A stretch of 31,817 nucleotides of DNA from positions 1-31,817 of IMG/VR virus record IMGVR_UViG_3300036790_000668. One strand, written 5' to 3'. Each line of letters opens with the position of its first letter. The first letter of the stretch is position 1. Positions 15,593-22,010 of this stretch are shown piece by piece. The notes beneath the pieces were generated by a model that saw only the letters and a list, made by a program, of their open reading frames with translations, ran no database searches and was not told the origin of the DNA. The position numbers and the translations under genes were made by a program. The DNA is from a virus.

Positions 15593-16225
15593 TTATCCGC
15601 AACTGGATTCCAAACCAGCGTCCTTGTCCATATCGGTCGCGCCAACCAAAATTTGAAAATGGCATTCACCCTTATCGTCGAGATACACGCCGACGATTCC
15701 GCCGGGCGTCACAACGTCGCCTTTTTCGTCCAACCCCATCAGGCCTTTCAACACCGAGTTGTGGCACACGATGACGGTCGGCAACGCTTTGTATGGCGAG
15801 CACAGATACGTGAATGCAACTTTTACGCGCTCGCAGAATTGATCAAAACTTTCTCCGCCCGGAATAGCGATGGCCGGATGATCCCGGTAGTACTGAAATT
15901 CTTCCTTGCGCTCGTCTGTTTTTTCTTTGCCGGTAAAATCACCGATGGCCCACGCGCGCAAGTTTGGGTCAGTCGCGATGTACGGACACTCGCAAGAAAT
16001 TTCGTTGGAGATGATGTCAGCAGTTTGTGCTGCGCGAGGAAGATCAGAACTCACCATGCGCCCGATGCGTTTGTATCCCAGCCATTCTCCGGCGCGTTTT
16101 GCCGATTGCTGTCCTTCATCGCTGAGAACAAATTTCCCCCATCCGTCCCATTTATTATCGATGTTCAGTTCCCCGTGACGGACGATGTACCCAATCAGTT
16201 CGTGGGTCGGATCAGTGGTCAGCAT
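15593..16225 (-). CDS. Histidine phosphatase superfamily (phosphoglycerate mutase-like) protein
   Basis: 210 residues with the branch-1 histidine phosphatase signature: VRHGE with R16 and H17 (phosphorylated His), SSDLPRAAQTA with R64, PGGESF with E125, and VIVCHNSV with H155. The acid usually found in 'LxE' is absent (LRAWAIGDFTG, about 89-99), a pattern I recall from some small-molecule phosphatases of this family. The substrate may be a sugar phosphate, nucleotide or metabolite; it cannot be read from sequence. The ATG overlaps the end of the zinc-ribbon gene, with AAGGAA upstream, so the two are coupled. Such enzymes are uncommon but known in phages. Confidence 0.88.
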   Translation of the reverse strand: MLTTDPTHELIGYIVRHGELNIDNKWDGWGKFVLSDEGQQSAKRAGEWLGYKRIGRMVSSDLPRAAQTADIISNEISCECPYIATDPNLRAWAIGDFTGKEKTDERKEEFQYYRDHPAIAIPGGESFDQFCERVKVAFTYLCSPYKALPTVIVCHNSVLKGLMGLDEKGDVVTPGGIVGVYLDDKGECHFQILVGATDMDKDAGLESSCG

Positions 16226-16379
16226 TTCCTTGCTCCGATTCCTTTTTCAAAAACTCTTGCAACTGCTCGACTCGTGTTTGCCACGAAGACCATCCGCATT
16301 CGCAAACATAGCGCGGGTCGCGATTCAACTTATCGCGCTTTGCCGTACCGTGACACTGCGGACATCGCATCTCGTCCAT
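16212..16379 (-). CDS. Small zinc-ribbon protein (55 aa)
   Basis: 55 residues starting MDEMRCPQCHG. C6-x2-C9 and a second pair CEC (about 31 and 33, in 'YVCECGW') form a minimal zinc ribbon, followed by a helical, Glu/Gln-rich tail. An ATG four codons in is an alternative start. Its last codons overlap the start of the histidine phosphatase gene by 14 bases. It lies 14 bases after the tRNA-Thr gene. Zinc ribbons of this size usually bind nucleic acid or proteins; nothing more specific can be said. Confidence 0.65.
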   Translation of the reverse strand: MDEMRCPQCHGTAKRDKLNRDPRYVCECGWSSWQTRVEQLQEFLKKESEQGNADH

Positions 16380-16393
16380 AACGCCCTACAATG

Positions 16394-16478
16394 TGGAGCA
16401 GGACAGAGGACTCGAACCTCTGTGGGGTTTCCCCGGCAGTTTACAAAACTGCTGCTGTCGCCACTGAGCCAGTCCTGC
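16394..16478 (-). tRNA. tRNA-Thr(UGU) with a long variable arm
   Basis: 85 bases including an encoded CCA. The acceptor GCAGGAC pairs perfectly with GTCCTGC; discriminator U73. The anticodon stem GCAGT/ACTGC closes the loop TTTGTAA, anticodon UGU (Thr codon ACA). The T arm is AGAGG-TTCGAGT-CCTCT. The variable region is 14 bases and can form a GGGG-AAA-CCCC hairpin, a class II feature normally limited to Leu, Ser and bacterial Tyr tRNAs. The D stem has three pairs plus a C13-C22 mismatch. The 5' part overlaps the end of the HNH gene at 16441. Confidence 0.88.
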
Positions 16479-16869
16479 GCGACTCACGCCCATTGCCTCG
16501 ATTCAAACCGCGAAACGTCGGCGCTAGCGCGTGACAATTCGGACACAGAATTTGCAAATTCGATGGCCGACAATTTCTCCAATCCCCGTCGATATGATGA
16601 ACCTCGACTGGGATTTTTCTCGTTATTGAGTTACAACGACTCCATCTGCATTTTTCACAGCGTTCTCCTCGGAGCAAAATTAAAAAGCGTCTAACGGGTG
16701 ATACGACCCCGCCGATTTTACACCCGCTCACCAAACCCATCAGCCATTTGGCGATGTATGTTTGATAGAAATATTCACCTTGACATTCTCGACTACAGTA
16801 AATTTTCTCGTGACGATTTACTTCCTTGCCACAAGCCAAACACTGTCTTCGAGGCAATCTCGGATTCAT
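16441..16869 (-). CDS. HNH homing-type endonuclease
   Basis: 142 residues. The N-terminal zinc motif CLACGKEVN and 'YCSRECQGEYF' (C9, C12, C25, C29) is followed by a second pair 'CEKCRW'. The HNH core is VEVHHIDGDWRNCRPSNLQILCPNCH, with the catalytic HH and the Asn and final CxxCH in place. Such free-standing endonucleases spread by cutting relatives that lack them. The gene sits between tRNA-Met and tRNA-Thr, and its 3' end overlaps the tRNA-Thr 5' half by 38 bases. No strong ribosome binding site precedes the ATG. The roughly 110 bases upstream hold the inverted repeat at 16912-16940 and a TATGAT that could be a -10 box. Confidence 0.88.
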   Translation of the reverse strand: MNPRLPRRQCLACGKEVNRHEKIYCSRECQGEYFYQTYIAKWLMGLVSGCKIGGVVSPVRRFLILLRGERCEKCRWSRCNSITRKIPVEVHHIDGDWRNCRPSNLQILCPNCHALAPTFRGLNRGNGRESRRTGSVATAAVL

Positions 16870-16911
16870 AAAAATTGGCTGGGGTTCAGCGGCACTTTAA
16901 TCCGCTTCCTT

Positions 16912-16940
16912 CGTACGGTACTTGCGCGCTTTCCCGTACG
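16912..16940. repeat. Inverted repeat CGTACGG...CCGTACG upstream of HNH gene
   Basis: Two perfect 7-bp arms (16912-16918 and 16934-16940) flank a 15-base loop in the gap between tRNA-Met and the HNH gene. It contains GTAC cores like the putative operators elsewhere in the window. It could be an operator or a processing hairpin for the tRNA transcript. GTAC and CGTACG are common in this genome, so chance is possible. Confidence 0.35.
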
Positions 16941-16976
16941 CTGTTCTATCATAGCGAACTCAAAACCCCGTCGAAT

Positions 16977-17054
16977 TGGTTGCGGGAGAGGGATTTGAAC
17001 CCTCGATCCGGGTTTATGAGACCCGTGTCTTAGACCAGACTGGACGACCCCGCG
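16977..17054 (-). tRNA. tRNA-Met(CAU) with initiator-like C1-A72 mismatch
   Basis: 78 bases with encoded CCA. The acceptor CGCGGGG faces TCCCGCA: position 1 is an unpaired C1-A72, the hallmark of bacterial initiator tRNA, and the strand starts with the same seven bases as E. coli tRNA-fMet. Anticodon loop CTCATAA. The anticodon stem is CGGGT/ACCCG, giving G29-C41 and G30-C40 but U31-A39 instead of the third G-C pair. The D stem has U11-A24, the elongator arrangement. Identity could be initiator, elongator Met, or Ile after lysidine modification. The 5' end overlaps the end of the HNH gene at 17030. Confidence 0.92.
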
Positions 17055-17380
17055 ATTGTTTCTATCCTGTGACAGTTCGCGCAAAGAATAATGCACTTGT
17101 CAATCTCGCGCTGAATTGCCGCCAAACTGCATCCTCTCCGCACCATTGTCGCGATATTCGCGATTTTGGTTCCGAGGTGATGAAAATCCAAAGCCCTCGG
17201 GTCCTTCATCGGGCATCGTGCACATCCACGCGCCGCTTTGAATCCATTCACGTATGTTTTATTTCGGGGAATTGCTACGCCTTCCCGAAATCGAATCGCC
17301 CGCGCTTTCATCGCAGTTTTGTGCGATTGATAGTGCTTTGCTGCAGATTGCCGCTGCGCGTCTCTGTCCTTGCATGCCAT
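17030..17380 (-). CDS. HNH endonuclease
   Basis: 116 residues. The basic N-terminus leads into 'RGCARCPMKDPRALDFHHLGTK' (zinc pair plus catalytic HH) and, after a helical insert 'MVRRGCSLAAIQREIDKCI', ends with ILCANCHRIE (CxxCH). This is a common compact phage HNH fold. It fills the gap between tRNA-Asn and tRNA-Met, and its last codons run 25 bases into the tRNA-Met 5' half, so the transcript must be read both as mRNA and tRNA precursor. No clear Shine-Dalgarno before the ATG. Probably a selfish homing gene placed in the tRNA cluster. Confidence 0.87.
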   Translation of the reverse strand: MACKDRDAQRQSAAKHYQSHKTAMKARAIRFREGVAIPRNKTYVNGFKAARGCARCPMKDPRALDFHHLGTKIANIATMVRRGCSLAAIQREIDKCIILCANCHRIETIAGSSSLV

Positions 17381-17401
17381 CCAAGGACTATATCACAAAA
17401 G

Positions 17402-17476
17402 TGGCTGGGGAGGAAGGATTCGAACCTCCACCGTAGGCATTAACAGTGCCCCGCCCTACCTTTAGACCACTCCCCA
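17402..17476 (-). tRNA. tRNA-Asn(GUU)
   Basis: 75 bases with encoded CCA. The acceptor TGGGGAG pairs with CTCCCCA; discriminator G73, as expected for Asn. Anticodon stem GGGCA/TGCCT (one G-U pair), loop CTGTTAA, anticodon GUU. T arm GGAGG-TTCGAAT-CCTTC. All arms are complete, so it should be functional. Confidence 0.93.
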
Positions 17477-17557
17477 GTAGATGATGGACGGCGCGGCGAC
17501 CCGGCCCCTGAGCGAGCCTGTTATTGCCACCACGCGCCACCCGTGGGTTTTACTTCT

Positions 17558-17633
17558 TGGTGGAAGATACAGGTCTCGAACCTGTCACCCCCTGCTTGCA
17601 GAGCAGGTGCTCTACCAACTGAGCTAATCCCCC
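17558..17633 (-). tRNA. tRNA-Ala(UGC)
   Basis: 76 bases with encoded CCA. The acceptor GGGGGAT pairs with ATCTTCC and contains the G3-U70 wobble that identifies alanine tRNA; discriminator A73. Anticodon stem CCTGC/GCAGG, loop TCTGCAA, anticodon UGC. T arm ACAGG-TTCGAGA-CCTGT. It follows the Ig-repeat gene by 10 bases. The 81 bases between it and tRNA-Asn contain no further tRNA or gene that I can see. Confidence 0.95.
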
Positions 17634-17643
17634 AACGATTTCT

Positions 17644-18396
17644 TTAGACCAATCGATTCCCCGTGGTGCCTGCCTGCACTTCGGCTTCCGCGATCACCGC
17701 CGCCTGTGTTGTGCTGGGCGGGTTCGGATTTTGCGGAGGCTTTGCGCTCACTGGGTCCGATCCCGGAATCACAGTGAGAGGCCAGCACTGAGGCATCAAA
17801 GGAAACGTCGCGGAGACGTTCGCTTTCACCGTAGCGCTGCCCTTGGGCTGAATGGAGCCGGTCGTCGCCAAGCTGAGCGACTTCGACGCGGAACCACCGT
17901 CCGCATCAGTCACATGAAACGTGATCGAGCCGGACGCCGTCGCCGTCGGTGTGCCGCTGATGACGCCCGTGGAGGCGTTCAGCGAAAGACCCGCCGGAAG
18001 TGCGCCGGACGTAATCGACCACGCGTACGGTGTCGCGCCGCCGGACGCCGCGAGAGTCGCGGAATACGCGGTTCCCACTTTCGCGCTCGGCAGAGACGTT
18101 GTCGTGATCGCCAGCGCGGCATCCACGGTCAGCGTCAGACCGGAACTTGACGCGGTCTGCGGTGTAACCGGAGTCGAGTCCGTGGCTTCAAACGTCAGCG
18201 GTGTGGCCGCGACGGTGCCGGTCGGCGTGCCGTCGACCACTCCCGTGGCCGCATGAAGTGTGAGACCCGTCGGCAAAATGCCCGCCGTGAGGGCCCACGA
18301 AATTGGTGCGATGCCCCCAGTTTCCTGCAGGGTAACGGAATACGGAACGCCAACCTCGGCATCCGGTAATGAAACGGTCGTGACTGTCATTGCCAT
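17644..18396 (-). CDS. Putative surface/virion protein with He_PIG Ig-like repeats
   Basis: 250 residues from the ATG at 18396 (GGGAG eight bases upstream). Two tandem Ig-like He_PIG repeats (PF05345) are visible, at about 4-92 and 95-181. Each has the pattern '...LPxAxVGxxYSxTLxxxGGxxPxxWxxTxGxLPxGLxLxxxTGVxxGTP'. The remaining 60 residues are Pro/Ala-rich and end in NRLV. Ig modules in phage virion proteins usually decorate capsids or tails and bind carbohydrates or cell surfaces. It lies directly after an intrinsic terminator, so it depends on read-through or on a promoter not recognised here. It precedes the tRNA genes. Confidence 0.8.
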   Translation of the reverse strand: MAMTVTTVSLPDAEVGVPYSVTLQETGGIAPISWALTAGILPTGLTLHAATGVVDGTPTGTVAATPLTFEATDSTPVTPQTASSSGLTLTVDAALAITTTSLPSAKVGTAYSATLAASGGATPYAWSITSGALPAGLSLNASTGVISGTPTATASGSITFHVTDADGGSASKSLSLATTGSIQPKGSATVKANVSATFPLMPQCWPLTVIPGSDPVSAKPPQNPNPPSTTQAAVIAEAEVQAGTTGNRLV

Positions 18397-18411
18397 TGTC
18401 TTTTCTCCCTG

Positions 18412-18450
18412 AAACAAAAATGGCCCAAGAGCGAATGCGCCCTCGGGCCA
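18412..18450 (-). terminator. Intrinsic terminator after the structural gene at 18494
   Basis: On the minus strand a 13-bp stem (18438-18450 with 18421-18433, two G-U pairs) closes a 4-base loop and is followed by TTTTTGTTT. It is placed 44 bases after the structural gene and just before the Ig-repeat gene, whose ribosome binding site lies right after the T run. It should separate high-level capsid-region transcription from the tRNA region. Confidence 0.88.
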
Positions 18451-18493
18451 GAAAGTGGGCTATGCGCCCGATGTTTGTTATCGCGCGCCTCGA

Positions 18494-19090
18494 TTATTCG
18501 AGGTCGATGCGGAACTCGCTCAGCGTGACGATGACGCCCGCCTCTGCCCCGCCCAGCGTTGCCGCCATAACGAAGTTGAGGTCCTGTTCACCGGTCAGAC
18601 CGGTAATCGGGGTAATCGCTGCCGCTGCCACGATGGCTGCGCCGTTCACAGTCGCGGTGAACGATCCCTGCAGGTTGCCAGAGGCATCCAACTGGAGTCG
18701 TGCGTCGACCGTGAAAGAATCCGCCGCGTCGGACAAAGCCTTCGCGCCCGTCGAGCCGACTTCGTTGAAGCCGGTGAACGATGTGGGCGTCAAGCCAGCC
18801 GCGACCACCGAAGCGGGAACTTCGAAAAGTTCCAGCAACAGAGTTGTCGTGGTCGGCGTTGCGCCGGACACTTGGCCGGTTGCGGCCACATGCAGAACCT
18901 GACCGGTGCCTGCGTACAGGCCGGTGACGCCAGCCGACAGAGGAATGACCCCGCCGCCGCTGAGAGTCAGAGCGTTGTTGTTCAACTGGAACGAGGTCTG
19001 CGTGGTCCCGATTGCGGAACCGAGCAGAGGTGCCAGAGTCAGTTGCTGGGTACCAGCGATTTGGCGTCGAACTGTAGATGCGTTGGACAC
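18494..19090 (-). CDS. Probable capsid-associated structural protein
   Basis: 198 residues from a GTG start with GGGAG seven bases upstream. Rich in Thr, Ala, Gly and Val, predicted mostly beta (for example 'FQLNNNALTLSGGGVIPLSAG', 'TTTLLLELFEVPAS', 'AGVIVTLSEFRIDLE'). It has no cysteine-based or catalytic motif and no signal peptide. Placement directly downstream of the major capsid gene, and a terminator directly after it, suggest a decoration or head-completion protein. Its start overlaps the remains of an endonuclease gene. No family recognised. Confidence 0.7.
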   Translation of the reverse strand: MSNASTVRRQIAGTQQLTLAPLLGSAIGTTQTSFQLNNNALTLSGGGVIPLSAGVTGLYAGTGQVLHVAATGQVSGATPTTTTLLLELFEVPASVVAAGLTPTSFTGFNEVGSTGAKALSDAADSFTVDARLQLDASGNLQGSFTATVNGAAIVAAAAITPITGLTGEQDLNFVMAATLGGAEAGVIVTLSEFRIDLE

Positions 19091-19258
19091 GGTAGTTCTC
19101 CCTTTTCTTTGTACCCATTCAGGTACGAAATCATGGCCTGCAAAATCTCTGTACTTTCGTACACAAGCCCGAGGACTTGATTGCAATTACTACACAAAAG
19201 CCTCGCTGACTTTTCGTTTTGACTCTTCTGATGGAACGTACCCTTTCGAGTTTCCCAT
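19039..19258 (-). pseudogene. Decayed NUMOD3/endonuclease VII-type homing gene
   Basis: An ATG at 19258 with GGAGG five bases upstream opens 'MGNSKGYVPSEESKRKVSEAFV', which resembles the NUMOD3 DNA-binding motif of homing nucleases, and stops after 22 codons. In another frame the same stretch continues as 'KSARLLCSNCNQVLGLVYES' and 'ILQAMISYLNGYK', the C-terminal half of endonuclease VII (CxxCN, LG, YL). The catalytic core (CxxC, DHxH) that should lie between is missing. An internal deletion plus frameshift best explains this. The remnant still runs into the start of the structural gene, and a good promoter sits in front of it, so the region may now serve as its leader. Confidence 0.7.
19111..19162. 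promoter_or_regulatory. Pair of GTAC dyads in the capsid-gene leader (putative)
   Basis: GTACC-N6-GGTAC at 19111-19126 and GTACTTTCGTAC at 19151-19162 lie 38 bases apart centre to centre. The same two kinds of dyad, at similar spacing, occur in the divergent control region at 8103-8154. They fall in the endonuclease remnant upstream of the structural gene. Because GTAC is frequent here, this may be coincidence. Confidence 0.35.
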
Positions 19259-19275
19259 GACTGCCTCCAGTTTGG

Positions 19276-19305
19276 ATAATACCAAACCGAAGAACAGGAA
19301 GTCAA
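19276..19305 (-). promoter_or_regulatory. Sigma70-like promoter after the capsid gene
   Basis: Minus strand TTGACT (19300-19305), 18-base spacer, TATTAT (19276-19281). The -35 box begins 7 bases after the major capsid stop. The expected start point near 19269 is only about 11 bases before the ATG of the decayed endonuclease gene. It probably belonged to that gene and would now feed the structural gene at 18494. Confidence 0.65.
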
Positions 19306-19311
19306 CACTAA

Positions 19312-20307
19312 TTACACTGCGGACACTTCCCCCCTGACCCGTCTGAATCCTGGGGTATTGTTTGTATTTGGGCGCGCCACAACGCCGAGGAACCAGTCGT
19401 AGCTCACGATTGCTCGTGTCTGCAACATCGGGTTCGACAGATCGATGTCATTGTCGCCGAAGGTCTTGACGTTCACCTTGAAGCTGGGGTTGCGCGGAAC
19501 GCGGTTGCCCAGCAACTCGGAGGCCATCATGGCTTCGCGGCCAACCACGTAAGTGGCGTAGCCGGTCTTGCCGGTTGAAGGATAGTTCGCGTACGTCGGC
19601 ACGGTCTGCGTGCGGATGATGCGAACGCCCGCCCATTCAAGGACGGTGTAGCCGCGCGTCATGTCCTGCTTCAGGACTTCCGCGCCAGCCGGAGTGCGCT
19701 TCAGCGTGTCGACCGCCGACCCTGCGCTGTTGTCCGACATGAAGTCGTACACGACGTAGGGGTGCATTGCCGACGTGTACAGTCCGCCGTCGCGGCCCGG
19801 AACTGCGTTGCCCATCAACTGGGATTCGCACTTCCGAATCGTGTTCGAGAGAATGTACTCGTTGTCGAGCAGGTCGATTCGAGCCGACGCCTGCGCGGTG
19901 GCCGCAGCCTCGAACCCGTTGATCGCGATCAGGTTGCTCGTGAGAGCGCCCCGATACGACAGGTTGCGGCTTGCGTCCATCGTAATGTCCGCGAGGAACA
20001 TTTGCTGGGCGACGTTCGAAATGCCGATCCAGTCGCCGTATTCATCGGCGAATGCATCGCTGAAAACTTGGTTCAACTGGAGCGACGGACCGGGGATGCC
20101 TTCCGACAGGTCGTAGGTCGCGGCAGCGTACGGCGTCTGGCCGTAGAACTGGAGAGTTCGACCCGACCGGCGAGGCAGCGGACGGAAGTCGCACAGTTCC
20201 TCAAGGAACGGTGTGTTGAACTGCCATTCGAGGATCGCCGTACGGTCGTACGCGATCTGCGGGAAAGCAGCGAGAGTGGTGCTCTGTACTCCGGGCGGCA
20301 GAATCAT
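19312..20307 (-). CDS. Major capsid protein, N4 gp56-like (HK97 fold)
   Basis: 331 residues resembling the N4 gp56 family of major capsid proteins. Features consistent with it: an N-terminal helix leading to 'FLEELCDFRPLPRRSGRTLQFYG', the 'LSEGIPG...LQLNQVFSDAFADEYGDWIGISNVAQQMF' segment at about 67-105 (in the family, 'LTEGxTP...YGDWVxLTD'), and a 'YVVGREAMMASELLG' beta/helix near 260. The ribosome binding site AAGGAG lies seven bases before the ATG. A copy of the repeated 16-bp motif lies 17 bases upstream, between scaffold stop and this start. It assembles the icosahedral head on the upstream scaffold-like protein. Confidence 0.88.
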   Translation of the reverse strand: MILPPGVQSTTLAAFPQIAYDRTAILEWQFNTPFLEELCDFRPLPRRSGRTLQFYGQTPYAAATYDLSEGIPGPSLQLNQVFSDAFADEYGDWIGISNVAQQMFLADITMDASRNLSYRGALTSNLIAINGFEAAATAQASARIDLLDNEYILSNTIRKCESQLMGNAVPGRDGGLYTSAMHPYVVYDFMSDNSAGSAVDTLKRTPAGAEVLKQDMTRGYTVLEWAGVRIIRTQTVPTYANYPSTGKTGYATYVVGREAMMASELLGNRVPRNPSFKVNVKTFGDNDIDLSNPMLQTRAIVSYDWFLGVVARPNTNNTPGFRRVRGEVSAV

Positions 20308-20324
20308 GGAATTACTCCTTCACT

Positions 20325-20340
20325 TATGGCGGGCTTAGTC
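20325..20340 (-). promoter_or_regulatory. Repeated 16-bp motif, copy 1 (before major capsid gene)
   Basis: Minus strand GACTAAGCCCGCCATA, identical to the copy at 21515. It lies directly after the scaffold gene stop and 17 bases before the capsid start codon. Possible phage late promoter or leader element; function inferred only from repetition and position. Confidence 0.65.
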
Positions 20341-20346
20341 AGAAAA

Positions 20347-21498
20347 TTACATCTTCCGCGCAGCGAAGGTCTCGGAAAATGCAGCGTTCAAGTCTTTCCC
20401 TGAAGCTGCGGTCTGCTGTTTCCACAGTTCCAAAATCTCTTGTGGAGACGCGTCCTTGGGAATTTGCAGCGCCGGAGCAATCGAACGTTCTGCGCGGCCC
20501 ACGCCGTCGCCAACGCCCGAACTCGCACCGAACATCGAAGACGAAGTTCGTTGTGCAGCCACCACGCGCGCCGCAGCTTCTGCTGCAGCCGCTGCCGCCG
20601 CGCCCGCACCCGCACCACCCGCGCGTTGCGCCGCGATCAATGCCTCCGCAGCCGCTTTGTCCGCAGCCGCTTTAGCTGCAGTAGCCTGCGCGATTGCATC
20701 TGCGCTTGCGTCCACAGTCTCGTCTTTGAAAATCAACTGAGACTGCTTCATGACCTGATACGCTTGCGCGAGAGCCGCGACTTTGTCTTCCGCTTCGGTC
20801 AGACCGAGAGCAGCCAGTTGCAAACCGATCATGTACTTGTTGCGCTCACCGCCCGGCCAATCGCGACCGGAGGGAGAATTCAAAAATTCTGTCGTGGCCT
20901 GTTCCCACGATTTTTCGAATTGATTGCTTTGATTGTGCTCGACGGTGGATTTCAACGCGTCGATAGAAATGCCCTGTTTGCTGAGGTAATCGGCCATTGC
21001 GCCGGTTTCCTCAATGTACTGCGCGGCTGTGATCTCACCGCGTTTGAATTTCAATTCCACGTCAGCGCGACGCGCGACTTCTGCATCTGCCGCTGCTTGC
21101 TGACGAGCCGCATCCGCAACCGGGTCCACGATCTCAACCTGACGAATAGGCTCAGGCTGAACCGCGTACGCAACCTGATACGCGTTGTTGATCACGCGTT
21201 CCAGTTCGAGTTCCGAAGAAGCTTCGAATTCAAAATCGCGCCCGGCGATATTCACGGTGCGTTTGAGACTATCCGCAGTTTGTGCAGCCGCCGCATCCGC
21301 AGCAGCCTGCGCTACTGCAGCTTTGTCCGCCTCGATCTTCTGAGCAGCCGCGTCCACCGTCGCCTGTGCGGCATCGGCCTGCTTCTGCGCTTCGCCGATT
21401 ACCAACTGACGAATCTGTTCGGGATCAGTTGCGGCTTTAATTGCCGCCTGAACTTCGGGGCTGAGGGATTCCAATTTCAAAGTTGCGTCGCTGCTCAT
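20347..21498 (-). CDS. Putative scaffolding protein
   Basis: 383 residues, very rich in Ala, Gln, Glu and Lys and predicted almost wholly helical: an N-terminal coiled region (about 1-75), a short ordered part 'KRTVNIAGRDFEFEASSELELERVINNAYQ' (about 79-108), another coiled stretch, a middle segment with 'RDWPGGERNKYMIGLQLAALGL', and a Gly/Ala-rich hinge (about 293-310). The basic C-terminal end AARKM resembles the capsid-binding tails of scaffolds. Position between portal and major capsid genes is the classical scaffold position. AGGAG lies eight bases before the ATG. No protease motif is visible. Family not recognised by sequence; the call rests on composition and place. Confidence 0.7.
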   Translation of the reverse strand: MSSDATLKLESLSPEVQAAIKAATDPEQIRQLVIGEAQKQADAAQATVDAAAQKIEADKAAVAQAAADAAAAQTADSLKRTVNIAGRDFEFEASSELELERVINNAYQVAYAVQPEPIRQVEIVDPVADAARQQAAADAEVARRADVELKFKRGEITAAQYIEETGAMADYLSKQGISIDALKSTVEHNQSNQFEKSWEQATTEFLNSPSGRDWPGGERNKYMIGLQLAALGLTEAEDKVAALAQAYQVMKQSQLIFKDETVDASADAIAQATAAKAAADKAAAEALIAAQRAGGAGAGAAAAAAAEAAARVVAAQRTSSSMFGASSGVGDGVGRAERSIAPALQIPKDASPQEILELWKQQTAASGKDLNAAFSETFAARKM

Positions 21499-21514
21499 GG
21501 AAGTGTCTCCTATC

Positions 21515-21530
21515 TATGGCGGGCTTAGTC
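21515..21530 (-). promoter_or_regulatory. Repeated 16-bp motif, copy 2 (before scaffold gene)
   Basis: Minus strand GACTAAGCCCGCCATA, identical over 16 bases to the copy before the capsid gene and likewise followed closely by a ribosome binding site (GATAGGAG), 16 bases before the start codon. Confidence 0.65.
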
Positions 21531-21548
21531 AAAAACTGTAACAAGTTT

Positions 21549-21986
21549 TCAAGAGTTCTCTTTTTCGTAGCTACCGGCGGGACGCATGTCCATATCGTCG
21601 AATTTCCGTAAAACTTCTTGGCGCACGTAGTCGCCCTGCTCCAATATTTCTTCGACAGTTTTCGAGGGAAAGTCATTGGCCGTGGCAGAGGCTTCCTCAA
21701 CTCCGGCTCGAATCGCTTCGAGAATTTTGGCAAAAAGCAATTCGTGGTGTTCCTTTGCCGCCTGCATACGGGCCTTCAGCAAAACGATTTGGTTCGGGTC
21801 CCATGCCGGGGAGTCAGCGGCAAGTTCATACGCATTTTTCACAAGGTCTTCTGAGATGCGGATGATGTCGAGAAAACCGGGATGGGCGCGCACGCTGATA
21901 AGCCGGTTCGCGCGCTCCATTGCAGGAGTCGTGGTGGCGGCAAATGGGACCGTCGCCGCTGTCACGGGATTGGGATTGCTGCTCAT
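21549..21986 (-). CDS. Hypothetical head-region protein (145 aa)
   Basis: 145 residues: a Pro/Thr/Ala-rich N-terminus (1-25), then mostly helical ('RISEDLVKNAYELAA', 'NQIVLLKARMQAAKEHHELLFAKILEAIRAGVEEA') and an acidic, charged C-terminus. GGAG lies seven bases before the ATG. It lies between portal and scaffold genes and has similar codon use, so a small head-assembly or head-completion role is likely. No known domain recognised. Confidence 0.65.
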   Translation of the reverse strand: MSSNPNPVTAATVPFAATTTPAMERANRLISVRAHPGFLDIIRISEDLVKNAYELAADSPAWDPNQIVLLKARMQAAKEHHELLFAKILEAIRAGVEEASATANDFPSKTVEEILEQGDYVRQEVLRKFDDMDMRPAGSYEKENS

Positions 21987-22010
21987 GTGATTGCTCCGAC
22001 TGCGAAATTT

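Noticed and set aside
15557-16381. 274-codon plus-strand frame across the phosphatase gene
   Set aside because: The histidine phosphatase motifs are all on the minus strand; the plus frame has no features.
16866-17096. 76-codon minus-strand frame over tRNA-Met
   Set aside because: It is read straight through a complete tRNA gene and has no domain.
17477-17557. Additional tRNA between tRNA-Asn and tRNA-Ala
   Set aside because: Short GC-rich inverted segments exist, but no T loop (TTCRA) or acceptor pairing could be found.
18451-18480. Second terminator after the one at 18412-18450
   Set aside because: A short GGGC/GCCC pairing exists but no T run follows on either strand.
20440-21528. 362-codon plus-strand frame opposite the scaffold gene
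   Set aside because: Arg/Cys/Leu-rich shadow of the Ala-rich helical gene on the minus strand; composition is typical of antisense frames.
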